Positions 10,036 through 18,602 of a stretch of DNA of 39,221 bases are shown here, in pieces. The notes beneath the pieces were generated by a model. It made no database searches. It was not told the DNA's origin and saw nothing but the letters and a program-made list of their open reading frames with translations. Within the stretch, counting starts at the first letter, position 1. The number at the start of each line of letters is the position of its first letter. Made by a program: the position numbers and the translations under genes. Source of the stretch: Gammaproteobacteria bacterium HGW-Gammaproteobacteria-2 (lineage in GTDB: Bacteria > Pseudomonadota > Gammaproteobacteria > Xanthomonadales > Xanthomonadaceae); assembly GCA_002840015.1 (NCBI GenBank), contig PGZE01000050.1, forward strand, positions 1 to 39,221, in the 5' to 3' direction.

Positions 10036-13000
10036 TGCGCGCCGGGTTCACTCACGCAGGTTTCGCTGCGCTGCTGTTGTTGGCCGGCGCGGTCAACGCG
10101 CAGGATCGTTTCGTGCCGCTGCTCGATGACCCGGCCGCACGGCTGCCCGCTTCGCCGGCGCATGCTGCCACCGCTGCTGCACCACAGGTGCTGGCCGGCC
10201 AGTCACCGACGACGCTCGATTACGCGCGCAACGCCGACATCGACCGGCTGGTGGTCGAAGTGGCGGCCAACAATCGCCCCGCCGATGGCCAGACGCCAAC
10301 GCCGGTAACGCTCACCGCGTTTGCCGCCGATGGCAGCCCGGTCAAGGGCAAGCGTTTCGCTACCGTTGAAGTCAGCGGTGGCCGTATCCGCCTGCACGGT
10401 GCCGGCAGCGATGAACTGGGGCCAGGCCGGCTTGATCTCGACCGCGCGACTGCCGGTACCCAGGTGGTGCTGGTCGATGGCGTGGCGCAGTTCGATCTAC
10501 TGGCCCCGGCCGAAGCGCAGGATGTGTTGCTGCGCGTTACCGCCGGCGGCAACAGCGCACAGGGCGTGGTCAGCTTCGTGCCCGATGTGCGCGACATGCT
10601 GGCGGTGGGTCTGCTCGAAGGCATCATCAACCTGCGCGATAAAAAGCCGGGCCTGATTTCGCCGACCCGCAACGGCGATGGCTTCGAACAGGAGATTCGC
10701 CGCTGGGAGCGCAGCTTTAATGGCGGCAAGGCCAGTGGTGCCGGTCGCGCCGCGTTCTTCCTCAAAGGCAAGGTCAAGGGCGATGCGCTGCTCACCGCTG
10801 CCTACGATTCGGACAAGGAAACCCGCGCCCGACTGCTGCGTGATATCCGCCCCGAGGAGTTTTATCCGGTCTATGGCGATTCCTCGATCCGTGGTTTCGA
10901 TGCGCGCTCTGCCGAGCGGGTTTACCTGCGCATCGACAAGGATCGCAGTTACCTGCTGTATGGCGACTTGCAGACCGGTGATGCGGTAAGCGCACGTTCC
11001 GGCACGCTGGGCGAAGGCGCACCGCGTGCGCGTAGCCTCGGCACCTACAACCGCACCGTCACCGGCTTCAACTGGCATCCGGAAAGCGAGCGGGTGCGCG
11101 GCAATGTGTTCGCCTTCCGCGATTCGCTGCGTCAGGTCGTCGAGGAGTTGCCAAGCCAGGGCAGCGGCCCGTATGGCCTGCGCAACAACGCGGTGCTGGA
11201 AGGCAGCGAGCGGGTGGAAGTGGTGGTGCGTGACCGCAATCAGCCCTCGCGCATTCTCAGCGTGCGCCCGTTCCAGCGCTTCGCCGACTACACCTTCGAG
11301 CCGTTCTCCGGCCGCGTGCTGTTGACTCAGTTTCTGCCGGCCTTCGACGCCGATCTCAATCCGGTTTCATTACGCATCACCTACGAGGTCGATCAGGGCA
11401 GCGAGCAGGCCTGGGTGTATGGCGGCGATGCGCAGGTGAAGCTGCTGTCGTGGCTGGAAGTCGGTGGCTCCTGGGTCAAGGATGAAAACCCGTTTGCCGG
11501 GTTCGAGATGGGCAGCGTCAATGCCAGCGTGCGCTTCGCCGAGAATACCCATCTGGTGGGCGAGTGGGCCAGGGCCAGTTCCGAAATCAACACCAACCCG
11601 GTCAATCAGACTTTCGGCAACCTCGCCAATCGCAGTGGCAATGTTACTGGCGATGCCTGGCGCATGGAGTTCGATCATGCCGGTGAGGTGTTCGATGCGC
11701 GCTTGTATGCCGGGCGCTCCGACCCGGAGTTCAACAATCCGTCCTCGCCGCTCTATGGCGGCCGTGCCGAGTACAGTGCCAATTTCGGCGTGCAGGCCAG
11801 CGAACGCCTGCGCCTGTACGCCGAAGGCCTGCGCTCGGAGGATCGCAACCCGCAGGGCGGCCATCGCACCGCCGCCGGTGCCGGTGCGCGGCTGCAAGCC
11901 AGCGAGCGCCTGAGCTTCGATCTGGGTCTGCGCTCGCTCAACGAAACGGTAGGCGCCACCTCATCGTTCCTCGGTGCCTCGCCGTTCTCCGACCGCAACG
12001 GCGGATTGGGCAGCGTTGCCACCGGCGCCGCCGGTGGTGCTCTTGGTTTTGGCCAGCAGCCGCTCGACCCGCTCACCGGCTTGCCGATCATCAGCAATGG
12101 CCTGCAGGGCAACACCGCCAGCAATCTGCCAATCGGCACCCGGCTCAGCAGCGACACCGTGCATCTGGGTGCCGGATACAAGGTGACCGACAAGCTGGGT
12201 TTGACCGGTGAGCTGGAAACCTCGGTGAACGGCGTGGACCGCGACCGCTTCGCGCTTGGCAGCGACTACCAGTTGCGTGAGCGCCAGCGCCTGTATGCGC
12301 GCTATGAACAGGAAACCGGCCTGTCGAGCCCGCTCGGCATCACCACTACCGGACGCAAGGCCAACACCTTCGTGTTTGGTACCGAGCAGACGTATTTGCG
12401 CGACACCAACGTCTACGGTGAATACCGGATGCGCGATGCCATCAGCGGCCGTGACATCCAGGCCGCATCCGGGGTGCGCACCGGCTGGGATATTGCCGAG
12501 GGCGTGCGCATCACCACCGGTGCCGAGCATGTCAACGTGATCTCCGGCAACACGGGCGATGCCACGGCGGTATTTTTTGGCATCGACTACACCGCGCACC
12601 CGCTGTGGCGTGGCTCGACACGCATCGAATTGCGCCGGAGCGGCGATGTCGCCGGCACGCCATCGGACGAGAAGTTCGACACCGCGCTGTGGCAGGTGAC
12701 GGTGGCACGCAAGCTGGATCGCGACTGGACCTTGCTTGGCCGCAACTACCTGCTGCTCACCGACTATGCCGCACGCGGCGACGTGTTGCAGAACCGCTTC
12801 CAGGTTGGTCTGGCCTATCGCGACAACGACCATAACCGGGTCAATGCGTTGCTGCGCTACGAGTACAAGCTGGAGTCCGACGAGAGCGGCCTCAGCCTCG
12901 GCGGCGTCCCGCCGATACCCGGCAATGCAGCGTTGGGTAGCGATCTGCGCGTGCGCGCCCACATCGTATCCGCGCATTCGGACTGGCATCCGTCACGGCC

Positions 13001-13382
13001 GTGGTGGTTGACTGGCCGCATCGCCGGCAAGTGGCAGCATGATCGCTTCGCCACCCCGGGCCTGAACACCGTTGACAGCAATTTCCGTGGCGTACTGCTG
13101 TCCGGGCGTGCGGTCTACGACATCACCGAAAACTGGGACATTGGCGCACTGGGCAGCATTTTCACCGGCGATGAAGGCGCACGGCAGTATGCCTACGGCG
13201 CCGAAGTGGGCCGCCTGTTGCGCCAGAATCTGTGGCTGAGCGTGGGCTACAACTGGAGCGGCTTTGATGGCGATGCCGACCTCAGCGGTTACGAGTACAC
13301 GCAGCGCGGCGCGTTCTTGCGCATCCGCTTCAAGTTCGATGAAAACCTGTTCAAGTCCAACCCGTACGCAAACGCCAAGTAA
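10032..13382 (+). CDS. Outer-membrane beta-barrel protein with N-terminal Ig-like region
   Basis: A predicted outer-membrane protein of 1,116 residues. The ATG at 10032 overlaps the stop of the giant gene (ATGA) and follows GGAGG at 10021-10025 with good spacing; a second ATG at 10035 is also possible. A signal peptide (MMRAGFTHAG..., cleavage after VNA near residue 23) precedes an Ig/Big-like domain at about 66-180, containing PVTLTAFAADGSPVKGK and ending in VVSFVPD. After a linker, roughly 230-1116 is rich in alternating aromatic/polar strands (YLLYGDLQTGD, GEYRMRDA, LSVGYNWSGF) typical of large barrels; the last strands read AFLRIRFKF, but the protein ends NPYANAK rather than in a terminal aromatic. 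No TonB plug motif was recognised. Translational coupling with the giant protein suggests a role in its export or anchoring; this is inference. Confidence 0.82.
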   Translation: MMRAGFTHAGFAALLLLAGAVNAQDRFVPLLDDPAARLPASPAHAATAAAPQVLAGQSPTTLDYARNADIDRLVVEVAANNRPADGQTPTPVTLTAFAADGSPVKGKRFATVEVSGGRIRLHGAGSDELGPGRLDLDRATAGTQVVLVDGVAQFDLLAPAEAQDVLLRVTAGGNSAQGVVSFVPDVRDMLAVGLLEGIINLRDKKPGLISPTRNGDGFEQEIRRWERSFNGGKASGAGRAAFFLKGKVKGDALLTAAYDSDKETRARLLRDIRPEEFYPVYGDSSIRGFDARSAERVYLRIDKDRSYLLYGDLQTGDAVSARSGTLGEGAPRARSLGTYNRTVTGFNWHPESERVRGNVFAFRDSLRQVVEELPSQGSGPYGLRNNAVLEGSERVEVVVRDRNQPSRILSVRPFQRFADYTFEPFSGRVLLTQFLPAFDADLNPVSLRITYEVDQGSEQAWVYGGDAQVKLLSWLEVGGSWVKDENPFAGFEMGSVNASVRFAENTHLVGEWARASSEINTNPVNQTFGNLANRSGNVTGDAWRMEFDHAGEVFDARLYAGRSDPEFNNPSSPLYGGRAEYSANFGVQASERLRLYAEGLRSEDRNPQGGHRTAAGAGARLQASERLSFDLGLRSLNETVGATSSFLGASPFSDRNGGLGSVATGAAGGALGFGQQPLDPLTGLPIISNGLQGNTASNLPIGTRLSSDTVHLGAGYKVTDKLGLTGELETSVNGVDRDRFALGSDYQLRERQRLYARYEQETGLSSPLGITTTGRKANTFVFGTEQTYLRDTNVYGEYRMRDAISGRDIQAASGVRTGWDIAEGVRITTGAEHVNVISGNTGDATAVFFGIDYTAHPLWRGSTRIELRRSGDVAGTPSDEKFDTALWQVTVARKLDRDWTLLGRNYLLLTDYAARGDVLQNRFQVGLAYRDNDHNRVNALLRYEYKLESDESGLSLGGVPPIPGNAALGSDLRVRAHIVSAHSDWHPSRPWWLTGRIAGKWQHDRFATPGLNTVDSNFRGVLLSGRAVYDITENWDIGALGSIFTGDEGARQYAYGAEVGRLLRQNLWLSVGYNWSGFDGDADLSGYEYTQRGAFLRIRFKFDENLFKSNPYANAK

Positions 13383-14416
13383 TGGGAACCACCATGCCGA
13401 CACCACTTCGCAATACTCTTGCCGGTTCGTTATTGCTGGCCCTGTTCGCGGCATCCGTGATGGCTGCCGAGCCGCAACTCACCCCGCCCTCACAGCGCAT
13501 CAGTGATGAGGCGATTTATGCCGATCACGCGCAATACCAGGCGCAACAAGATCGCCTTGAGGCGATCAATGCGGCTGGCCGCCCGCTCGCCGATTACCAT
13601 CTGGCCAAGGCGCAGTGCTGGCTTGATGTATCGTTTCACGAGTATTCGCGCAACGACCGCAGCGATTTTCCGCAGGCCGCGCTGGCGCAATCGGCGTTAA
13701 TTGCCGAAGCGCTTGAGAGCGGCAACGATCCGGGCACCGACACGCCGCTGGTGAACGATGCCAAGCGGCTGCGGCCGGATTTGTGGCAACGGCTTGGCAG
13801 CTTGCACCAATCGCCCGGTTTCAGCTGTGCGGCTGCATTGGCTGCCTGTGCGGAAGTCGAATTGGTGCATGCCGGCAACGAATACAATCAGCAGCAGTGG
13901 CGCCACGCGCAGCCTTATGTGCAGATTGCCGAAGAGCTGATTGCCCGCGCCGATGCCGCCAGCACAGAGTGCTTGCCGAAGGCCGCTGCGCAGCCGGTAG
14001 CATCAGCAACGGCACTACCGCCGCAGATCAGTGCTGCGGTGCATTTCACGTTCGACCGCAGCACTATCGCCGATATCACCGACAGTGCTGCGCTTGACAA
14101 CGTGCTGGCCGAGATTCGCCGCGCGCAGGCCGATGGCTGGCAGTTGCAGGCCATCACGCTCACCGGTCACGCCGATCAGTTGCGCGGTCGCGGTGGTGCC
14201 TACAATCTGCAACTCTCGCAACGCCGTGCCGACAGTGTGCGCGAATGGTTGTCTGCTGCCGGTATCGACGGCGCGCTGATACACACCGATGCGCGCGGTG
14301 ACAGCAGCCCGGCATTGAGTTGCCCGCCCGGCGAGGCCGTTCGCCTGCGCGATTGCCTGGCGCCCAACCGGCGGGTGCAGGTCAGCGTGGAACTGGTTCG
14401 GTTTGCGGCCGACTGA
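13382..14416 (+). CDS. OmpA-family peptidoglycan-binding protein
   Basis: A protein of 344 residues whose C-terminal ~130 residues form an OmpA-like peptidoglycan-binding domain: VHFTFDRSTIAD, then LTGHADQLRG, YNLQLSQRRADSVREWL, and the NRRVQV ending. The N-terminus is a signal peptide (cleavage around VMA/AE near residue 28). Residues ~35-200 are helical and include AKAQCWLDVSFHEY, a segment I cannot tie to a named domain. The start overlaps the barrel gene's stop by one base (TAATG); an alternative ATG lies at 13394 and neither has a strong ribosome binding site. As third gene of the operon it probably ties the barrel/giant-protein assembly to the cell wall. Family assignment is firm, the role in the complex is inferred. 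Confidence 0.88.
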   Translation: MGTTMPTPLRNTLAGSLLLALFAASVMAAEPQLTPPSQRISDEAIYADHAQYQAQQDRLEAINAAGRPLADYHLAKAQCWLDVSFHEYSRNDRSDFPQAALAQSALIAEALESGNDPGTDTPLVNDAKRLRPDLWQRLGSLHQSPGFSCAAALAACAEVELVHAGNEYNQQQWRHAQPYVQIAEELIARADAASTECLPKAAAQPVASATALPPQISAAVHFTFDRSTIADITDSAALDNVLAEIRRAQADGWQLQAITLTGHADQLRGRGGAYNLQLSQRRADSVREWLSAAGIDGALIHTDARGDSSPALSCPPGEAVRLRDCLAPNRRVQVSVELVRFAAD

Positions 14417-14449
14417 GCACGCAGTGGCAAGTCGTGGTCGGACACTGCA

Positions 14450-14746
14450 TCAACCGCTTCGGCCCGGTACCAAGGCGAGGCGAAATCCGAGCGCGGCGGC
14501 CACTTTCGCCACGGTGGCAAAACTCGGGTTGCCACCATCGGCCAACGCCTTGTAGAGGCCTTGGCGGGTAAGCCCCGCTGCTTCGGCCAGCTTGCTCATG
14601 TTGCGCGCGCGGGCCACATCGTTCAACGCGGCCAGCATCAATGCCGGGTCATTTTCCTCGCCGATGGCGGCAAGGTAAGCAACGATGTCGTCTTCGTCGC
14701 GCAGGTCATTGGCTGCATCCCAACGCTTGAGTGTGATGGTGCCCAT
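14450..14746 (-). CDS. HigA-like antitoxin (addiction module antidote, HTH)
   Basis: A 98-residue antitoxin of the family paired with RelE/ParE-fold 'killer' toxins. Residues ~30-95 form a helix-turn-helix: ALNDVARARNMSKLAEAAGL, then TRQGLYKALADGGNPSFATV and AAALGFRLAL. Such proteins neutralise the toxin and repress the shared promoter. It starts three bases after the toxin's stop codon, and its ribosome binding site (GGAG at 14753-14756) lies within the toxin's last codons, so the two are translationally coupled. Gene order is toxin first. It converges on the ompA-like gene across a 33-base gap with no clear terminator. Confidence 0.9.
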   Translation of the reverse strand: MGTITLKRWDAANDLRDEDDIVAYLAAIGEENDPALMLAALNDVARARNMSKLAEAAGLTRQGLYKALADGGNPSFATVAKVAAALGFRLALVPGRSG

Positions 14747-14749
14747 GGC

Positions 14750-15043
14750 TTACTCCAGTTGTGCAGCAATGGCCTGCGCTGCTTTGATGTCCTGTGCCTG
14801 GGTGGACTTGTTGCCACCGCACAGCAAGACGATGACTTCAAAGCCGCGCCGCGTGAAATACAGTCGGTAGCCCGGGCCGTAGTCGATGCGCAACTCAGAC
14901 ACACCGCCACCAACACTCTTGGCGTCACCCACGTTGCCATACTCAACCCGCTTCAAACGAGCCGTGATGCGCATGCGTGCCTGTCGGTCCCGCAACGTCG
15001 TACGCCAACGGTCGAACGTAGCGGTGGTGAAGATGGTGAACAC
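14750..15043 (-). CDS. HigB/RelE-ParE-family toxin
   Basis: A small toxin of the 'killer protein' branch of the RelE/ParE superfamily, probably an mRNA interferase. The conserved core is present: TATFDRWRTTLRDRQARMRI, VSELRIDYGPGYRLYF and VLLCGGNKSTQ, then an alpha-helical end. No ATG is available. GTG at 15043 gives 97 residues beginning VFTIFTTATF, the usual length and start for the family; upstream TTG (15079) or GTG codons (15070, 15061) would add residues not expected in the family. No Shine-Dalgarno precedes 15043, and a promoter lies immediately upstream, so translation may be leaderless. Paired with the antitoxin three bases downstream. Confidence 0.85.
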   Translation of the reverse strand: MFTIFTTATFDRWRTTLRDRQARMRITARLKRVEYGNVGDAKSVGGGVSELRIDYGPGYRLYFTRRGFEVIVLLCGGNKSTQAQDIKAAQAIAAQLE

Positions 15044-15049
15044 AGTGAA

Positions 15050-15079
15050 AATGTAAACCACAGGTGACACGCATGTCAA
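15050..15079 (-). promoter_or_regulatory. Promoter and candidate operator of the toxin-antitoxin pair
   Basis: On the minus strand a perfect -35 hexamer TTGACA (15079-15074) is followed after 17-18 bases by TTACAT/TACATT (15056-15050) as a -10. A predicted transcription start about seven bases further falls on the GTG at 15043. The -35 overlaps a perfect 5-base inverted repeat TGACA-N4-TGTCA (plus-strand 15065-15078), a reasonable antitoxin operator. The hexamers and palindrome are seen directly; their use is inferred. Confidence 0.55.
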
Positions 15080-15113
15080 CTGCCGTTACGGGTTCCGCTG
15101 GGTTCGGTGCTGC

Positions 15114-15938
15114 TTACTGCCGTAGCAGCCGCGGGTTGCCGGGATCAACACCGCGACGGTTGCTGCGCCAGGGGTTGATGTCGAGACCGCCACGACGGGT
15201 GTAGCGCGCGTACACGCTCAATTGGGTTGGCACGCAGCGCGCCAGCACATCGACAAAAATACGCTCGACGCAGTGCTCGTGAAACTCGCTGTGCTGGCGA
15301 AAGCTGACCAGATAGCGCAGCAGGCCGGCGCGGTCGATGCGCGGGCCGCGATAGGCGATCTGCACGCTGCCCCAATCGGGTTGGCCGGTGACCGGGCAGT
15401 TGGAACGCAGCAGGTGCGAGACCAGCGATTCCTCGACCACGACTTGCGCATCGTGCTGCAAAAACCCGGGGTGCGGCGGGCCGTAGTGTTCGATGCTGAT
15501 CGGCAGGTCATCGATCAGCTCGCCGGGCAGCGCTTCAAATGGCAGGCTGGGCGTGGTGACTGGGGTCAGCACCACGCTGACCGGCGCGCCGGCCGCCTGC
15601 GACAAATCGTCGCTGAGCAGGGCACGCAGCGCATCGCTGCTGGCAACGCGGTGCTGGGCGAGGCTGCCAAGATAGAGCTTGAAGCTTTTGGACTCGATCA
15701 GGTTCGGCGAGTCGGCTGGAACCCGGAACTCGGCCATCGCCACCCGCGGCTTGCCGCGCGCATCGAGCCAGCCCAGTTCGTAGGCATTCCAGATATCCAC
15801 GCCATGGAACGGCAGCGTTTCGCCAAGCTGAAGTGCAGCGCGATTGCCGGCACGGGCGATCGCAAACAGCAGCGCTGGATCGTGGCTGGTGGCGTAATTG
15901 ACGGGTTTGCCGAGCAGCGAGTTTTCGGGCGTGTTCAT
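15114..15938 (-). CDS. queF: NADPH-dependent 7-cyano-7-deazaguanine reductase QueF (long form)
   Basis: Reduces preQ0 to preQ1 in queuosine tRNA modification. At 274 residues it is the long, two-T-fold-domain form. The motif ESKSFKLYL sits at residues 82-90; the catalytic region [12 protein letters not shown] gives nucleophile Cys181 and Asp188; [12 protein letters not shown] at 217-228 is the second conserved substrate-binding stretch. The start ATG overlaps the stop of the preceding membrane-protein gene by four bases, so it is the last gene of a coupled operon. No other queuosine genes are in view. Sequence appears complete. Confidence 0.96.
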   Translation of the reverse strand: MNTPENSLLGKPVNYATSHDPALLFAIARAGNRAALQLGETLPFHGVDIWNAYELGWLDARGKPRVAMAEFRVPADSPNLIESKSFKLYLGSLAQHRVASSDALRALLSDDLSQAAGAPVSVVLTPVTTPSLPFEALPGELIDDLPISIEHYGPPHPGFLQHDAQVVVEESLVSHLLRSNCPVTGQPDWGSVQIAYRGPRIDRAGLLRYLVSFRQHSEFHEHCVERIFVDVLARCVPTQLSVYARYTRRGGLDINPWRSNRRGVDPGNPRLLRQ

Positions 15939-17275
15939 GGCGCTGATTGTACCGGCGCCGGAGGCCAGTACAGCATCACCGCGGCCATCATGCCGCCTTG
16001 CAACAGCCAGATCAGGTAGCGCAACTCGGCGCTGCCGGCGATCAGTGTCAACGGCAGGCTGTACAGCAGCGTGGAAGCCAGCAGCACCAGCACCAGCCGC
16101 GCCTGCGGCTGGGTGCGGCGGCGCCAGGCGGCGACGGCCAGCGCCACGCTCAGCAACAGGTACAGCCAGCCAGCAAACAGCGGGGTATCGATCAGCGCGT
16201 TCAGCCCGTTTTGTACGACGCGATTCAGTTTGCTCTGATTGGCGCTGATGGGTGGGTTGTCGGCAAACGGTTCGATCCCCGGCATCAGCACCATGCGATC
16301 AGGCAATACGCCCGGATGCAATCCAAACAGCAGTGCGCTCAAGCGGGCTCGGTGGGTGAAATAGGCAGCGGGATGCTCGACCGGCAATCGCAGCCACGCG
16401 CGGCGCAATCGCGCACGCTCGGCATCGTTGTAAGGCACAAACAGGCTGTGGCGGAACGCATCGTCGATATACAGGCTGGTATTGCTGTACGGCAAAAAAC
16501 GTTCGCGCAGCAGGGCGAGATCGACATCGGCACGGGCAAATCCGGGCGGAAACAGCAACTGGTTTTCGGCCAGCGACACCGCTGCAATATCCCACAGCGC
16601 CACTACCGACCACGGGCTGTCGGCAGGCGTCACCGAGGGCGCACGCGCGGGCAGGCTGGCGAGCCATTGCAATGCGGCGCTGAGCAGCACGGTGGCAAGC
16701 AGTTTAAGTGGTGTAGAAAGCCGCCATTGGCGCGACGCCACTTCGCGCCAGACCAGCCAGCCGGCCAGCGGCACCACCGCCAGCAGCGCGTTGTGGCGCA
16801 GCGCGCAGATCAGGACGAGGCAGCCCAATACGGAAACGCGTGTAACCAGACCTGGCCGGCGCAGATCATGCAGCAATAATGCGCTGGCCAACACCAGCAA
16901 CGCCACCATCGGCACGTCTTTCCACAGATGCGGCAACAGCCCGAACAGCGGTGGCCACAGCCCAAGCATCAACACCAACCCCACGCGCAGCGCGGCCGAT
17001 GCCTTGAGCTGTGCAACCAGCAATGCCAGACCTGCCCAATACAGCATCACCTGAAGGCTGAACATGCCACCCGGCCCCGGCCAGAACCGATCAAGGTAAT
17101 GCCAGAGCATTGCCTGTAGTGGCGGGTGCAGGCTGTTGTAGCTGGCGTGCCGCGCCTGCTGCCACTGATCGGCCGAATCGAAACTCAGATAGCCCGGATA
17201 AAACACCAGCACGGTGAGCGCCAGGCCGGCAGTGGCTGCCAGCCAGGGTGCCCAGCGTGCTGGCGATGCCTTCAC
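15935..17275 (-). CDS. Polytopic membrane protein, GT-C glycosyltransferase-like
   Basis: A 446-residue protein with about ten hydrophobic segments. The first periplasmic loop reads [17 protein letters not shown], an acidic loop placed like the catalytic Asp loop of GT-C (GT39/PMT-type) lipid-linked sugar transferases. There is a soluble loop at ~215-330 ([16 protein letters not shown]..., DDAFRHSLF) and more transmembrane helices at the C-terminus. I do not recognise a specific family, so sugar-transferase function is only a suggestion from topology. It overlaps both its upstream neighbour (M20 amidohydrolase, ATGA at 17272-17275) and downstream queF (15935-15938), showing translational coupling. 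Confidence 0.75.
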   Translation of the reverse strand: MKASPARWAPWLAATAGLALTVLVFYPGYLSFDSADQWQQARHASYNSLHPPLQAMLWHYLDRFWPGPGGMFSLQVMLYWAGLALLVAQLKASAALRVGLVLMLGLWPPLFGLLPHLWKDVPMVALLVLASALLLHDLRRPGLVTRVSVLGCLVLICALRHNALLAVVPLAGWLVWREVASRQWRLSTPLKLLATVLLSAALQWLASLPARAPSVTPADSPWSVVALWDIAAVSLAENQLLFPPGFARADVDLALLRERFLPYSNTSLYIDDAFRHSLFVPYNDAERARLRRAWLRLPVEHPAAYFTHRARLSALLFGLHPGVLPDRMVLMPGIEPFADNPPISANQSKLNRVVQNGLNALIDTPLFAGWLYLLLSVALAVAAWRRRTQPQARLVLVLLASTLLYSLPLTLIAGSAELRYLIWLLQGGMMAAVMLYWPPAPVQSAP

Positions 17276-18573
17276 TTGACGCCGTACAGATAATCCATGC
17301 TCACCTGCAACATTGCACGGGTGGCCAGTGGCAGGGTGGCGGCCTCATCGACGTAGAAATCCGGCGAGTGGTTGCTCGCCACCGTCTTCATGTCGCGCTC
17401 CGACGGGGTGGCGCCAACGAAAAAGAACACCGACGGCACTTCATTGGCGTAGTCAGCAAAATCCTCGGCACCGGTGATCGGGTCGATCTCGATCACCTTG
17501 CCTGCGCCGGCGGCGCGGACCAGGCTGTCATGCGCACGCGCGGTCAGCGCCGGGTCGTTGACCAGCACCGGGGTGCCGTCGCCAGCCGGCACCTGCATTT
17601 CCACCCGCGCACCGTTGGCGGCAGCGATGTGTTCGGCCATGTTGCCAAGGCCGGCAAACACCTCGTCGCGCATGTCCGGCTTGAAGGTGCGGATGGTGCC
17701 TTCCAGTTCGACGCTATCGGGAATGATGTTGTAGCGGATGCCACCGTTGATCGCGCCGAAGCTCAACACCAACGGCGCGCGGGTGAGTTCGGCGCGGCGG
17801 CTGACCAGGGTTTGCGCACCGCTGACGATCTGCGCGGCGGTGACGATCGGATCGATGCCGCCCCACGGTTTGGCGCCGTGGGTCTGGCGGCCGATCACCT
17901 TGATCGTGAAGCGATCCGAGGCGGCCATGAACGGGCCGGGGCGCACCGCAATCACATCCGAGGGAATGCCGGCGATCACATGCAGGCCGAACATTGCTTC
18001 GGGTTTGAAGTCGGCGAACAGGCCCTCGGCCAGCATCCGCGCGGCGCCACCTTCTTCGCCCTCGGGTGCGCCCTCCTCGGCCGGCTGGAACACGAACATC
18101 ACCTCGCCCGGCAAGTCCTTGCGCATCCCGGCCAGCGCCTTCGCCACCCCCATCAGCACGGCGGTGTGGGTGTCGTGGCCGCAGGCATGCATCACCCCGG
18201 TAGTCTGGCCGCGATATTGGGTAGTGACTTTCGAAGCGAATGGCAGATCGCCGCGCTCGGTTACCGGCAGTGCATCCATGTCGGCACGCAAGCCAATGCG
18301 TGGGCCGGGCTTGCCACCATGCAGAATGCCCACCACCCCGGTGCCGCCAATGCCGGTGCGCACCTGCATCCCGAGCTTGCGCAAGTGATCGGCAACCAGT
18401 TTGCTGGTGCGGGTTTCGCGATTGCCCAGTTCCGGGTGCGCGTGGATATCGCGGCGCCAAGCCAGTACATCGTTGGCAACGGCTTCGGCGGCAGCTTGGG
18501 CATCGGGTGTGGTTTGCGCAGCGAGTGAACCGGTTGCTACCAACAAGGCGGCTGCAAGCAGGGTAAGACGCAT
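17272..18573 (-). CDS. Secreted M20-family amidohydrolase / metallopeptidase
   Basis: A zinc-type amidohydrolase related to hippurate hydrolase/aminoacylase (M20D), probably periplasmic. The 433-residue form starts at the ATG at 18573, which has GGAG seven bases upstream and gives a signal peptide MRLTLLAAALLVATGSLAAQ; a longer frame upstream is unsupported. Motifs: RADMDALP (residues 97-103), MHACGHDTHTA with Cys131 and His133, FQPAEEG with Glu166/167, LHV His198, and the C-terminal NHSPDFYVDE. All family metal ligands appear present. Likely substrate is an N-acyl amino acid or similar, not specified by sequence. Ends in a 4-base overlap with the downstream membrane protein. Confidence 0.92.
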   Translation of the reverse strand: MRLTLLAAALLVATGSLAAQTTPDAQAAAEAVANDVLAWRRDIHAHPELGNRETRTSKLVADHLRKLGMQVRTGIGGTGVVGILHGGKPGPRIGLRADMDALPVTERGDLPFASKVTTQYRGQTTGVMHACGHDTHTAVLMGVAKALAGMRKDLPGEVMFVFQPAEEGAPEGEEGGAARMLAEGLFADFKPEAMFGLHVIAGIPSDVIAVRPGPFMAASDRFTIKVIGRQTHGAKPWGGIDPIVTAAQIVSGAQTLVSRRAELTRAPLVLSFGAINGGIRYNIIPDSVELEGTIRTFKPDMRDEVFAGLGNMAEHIAAANGARVEMQVPAGDGTPVLVNDPALTARAHDSLVRAAGAGKVIEIDPITGAEDFADYANEVPSVFFFVGATPSERDMKTVASNHSPDFYVDEAATLPLATRAMLQVSMDYLYGVK

Positions 18574-18602
18574 GGCATGGCTCCAATCAATAATGAAAGA
18601 GG

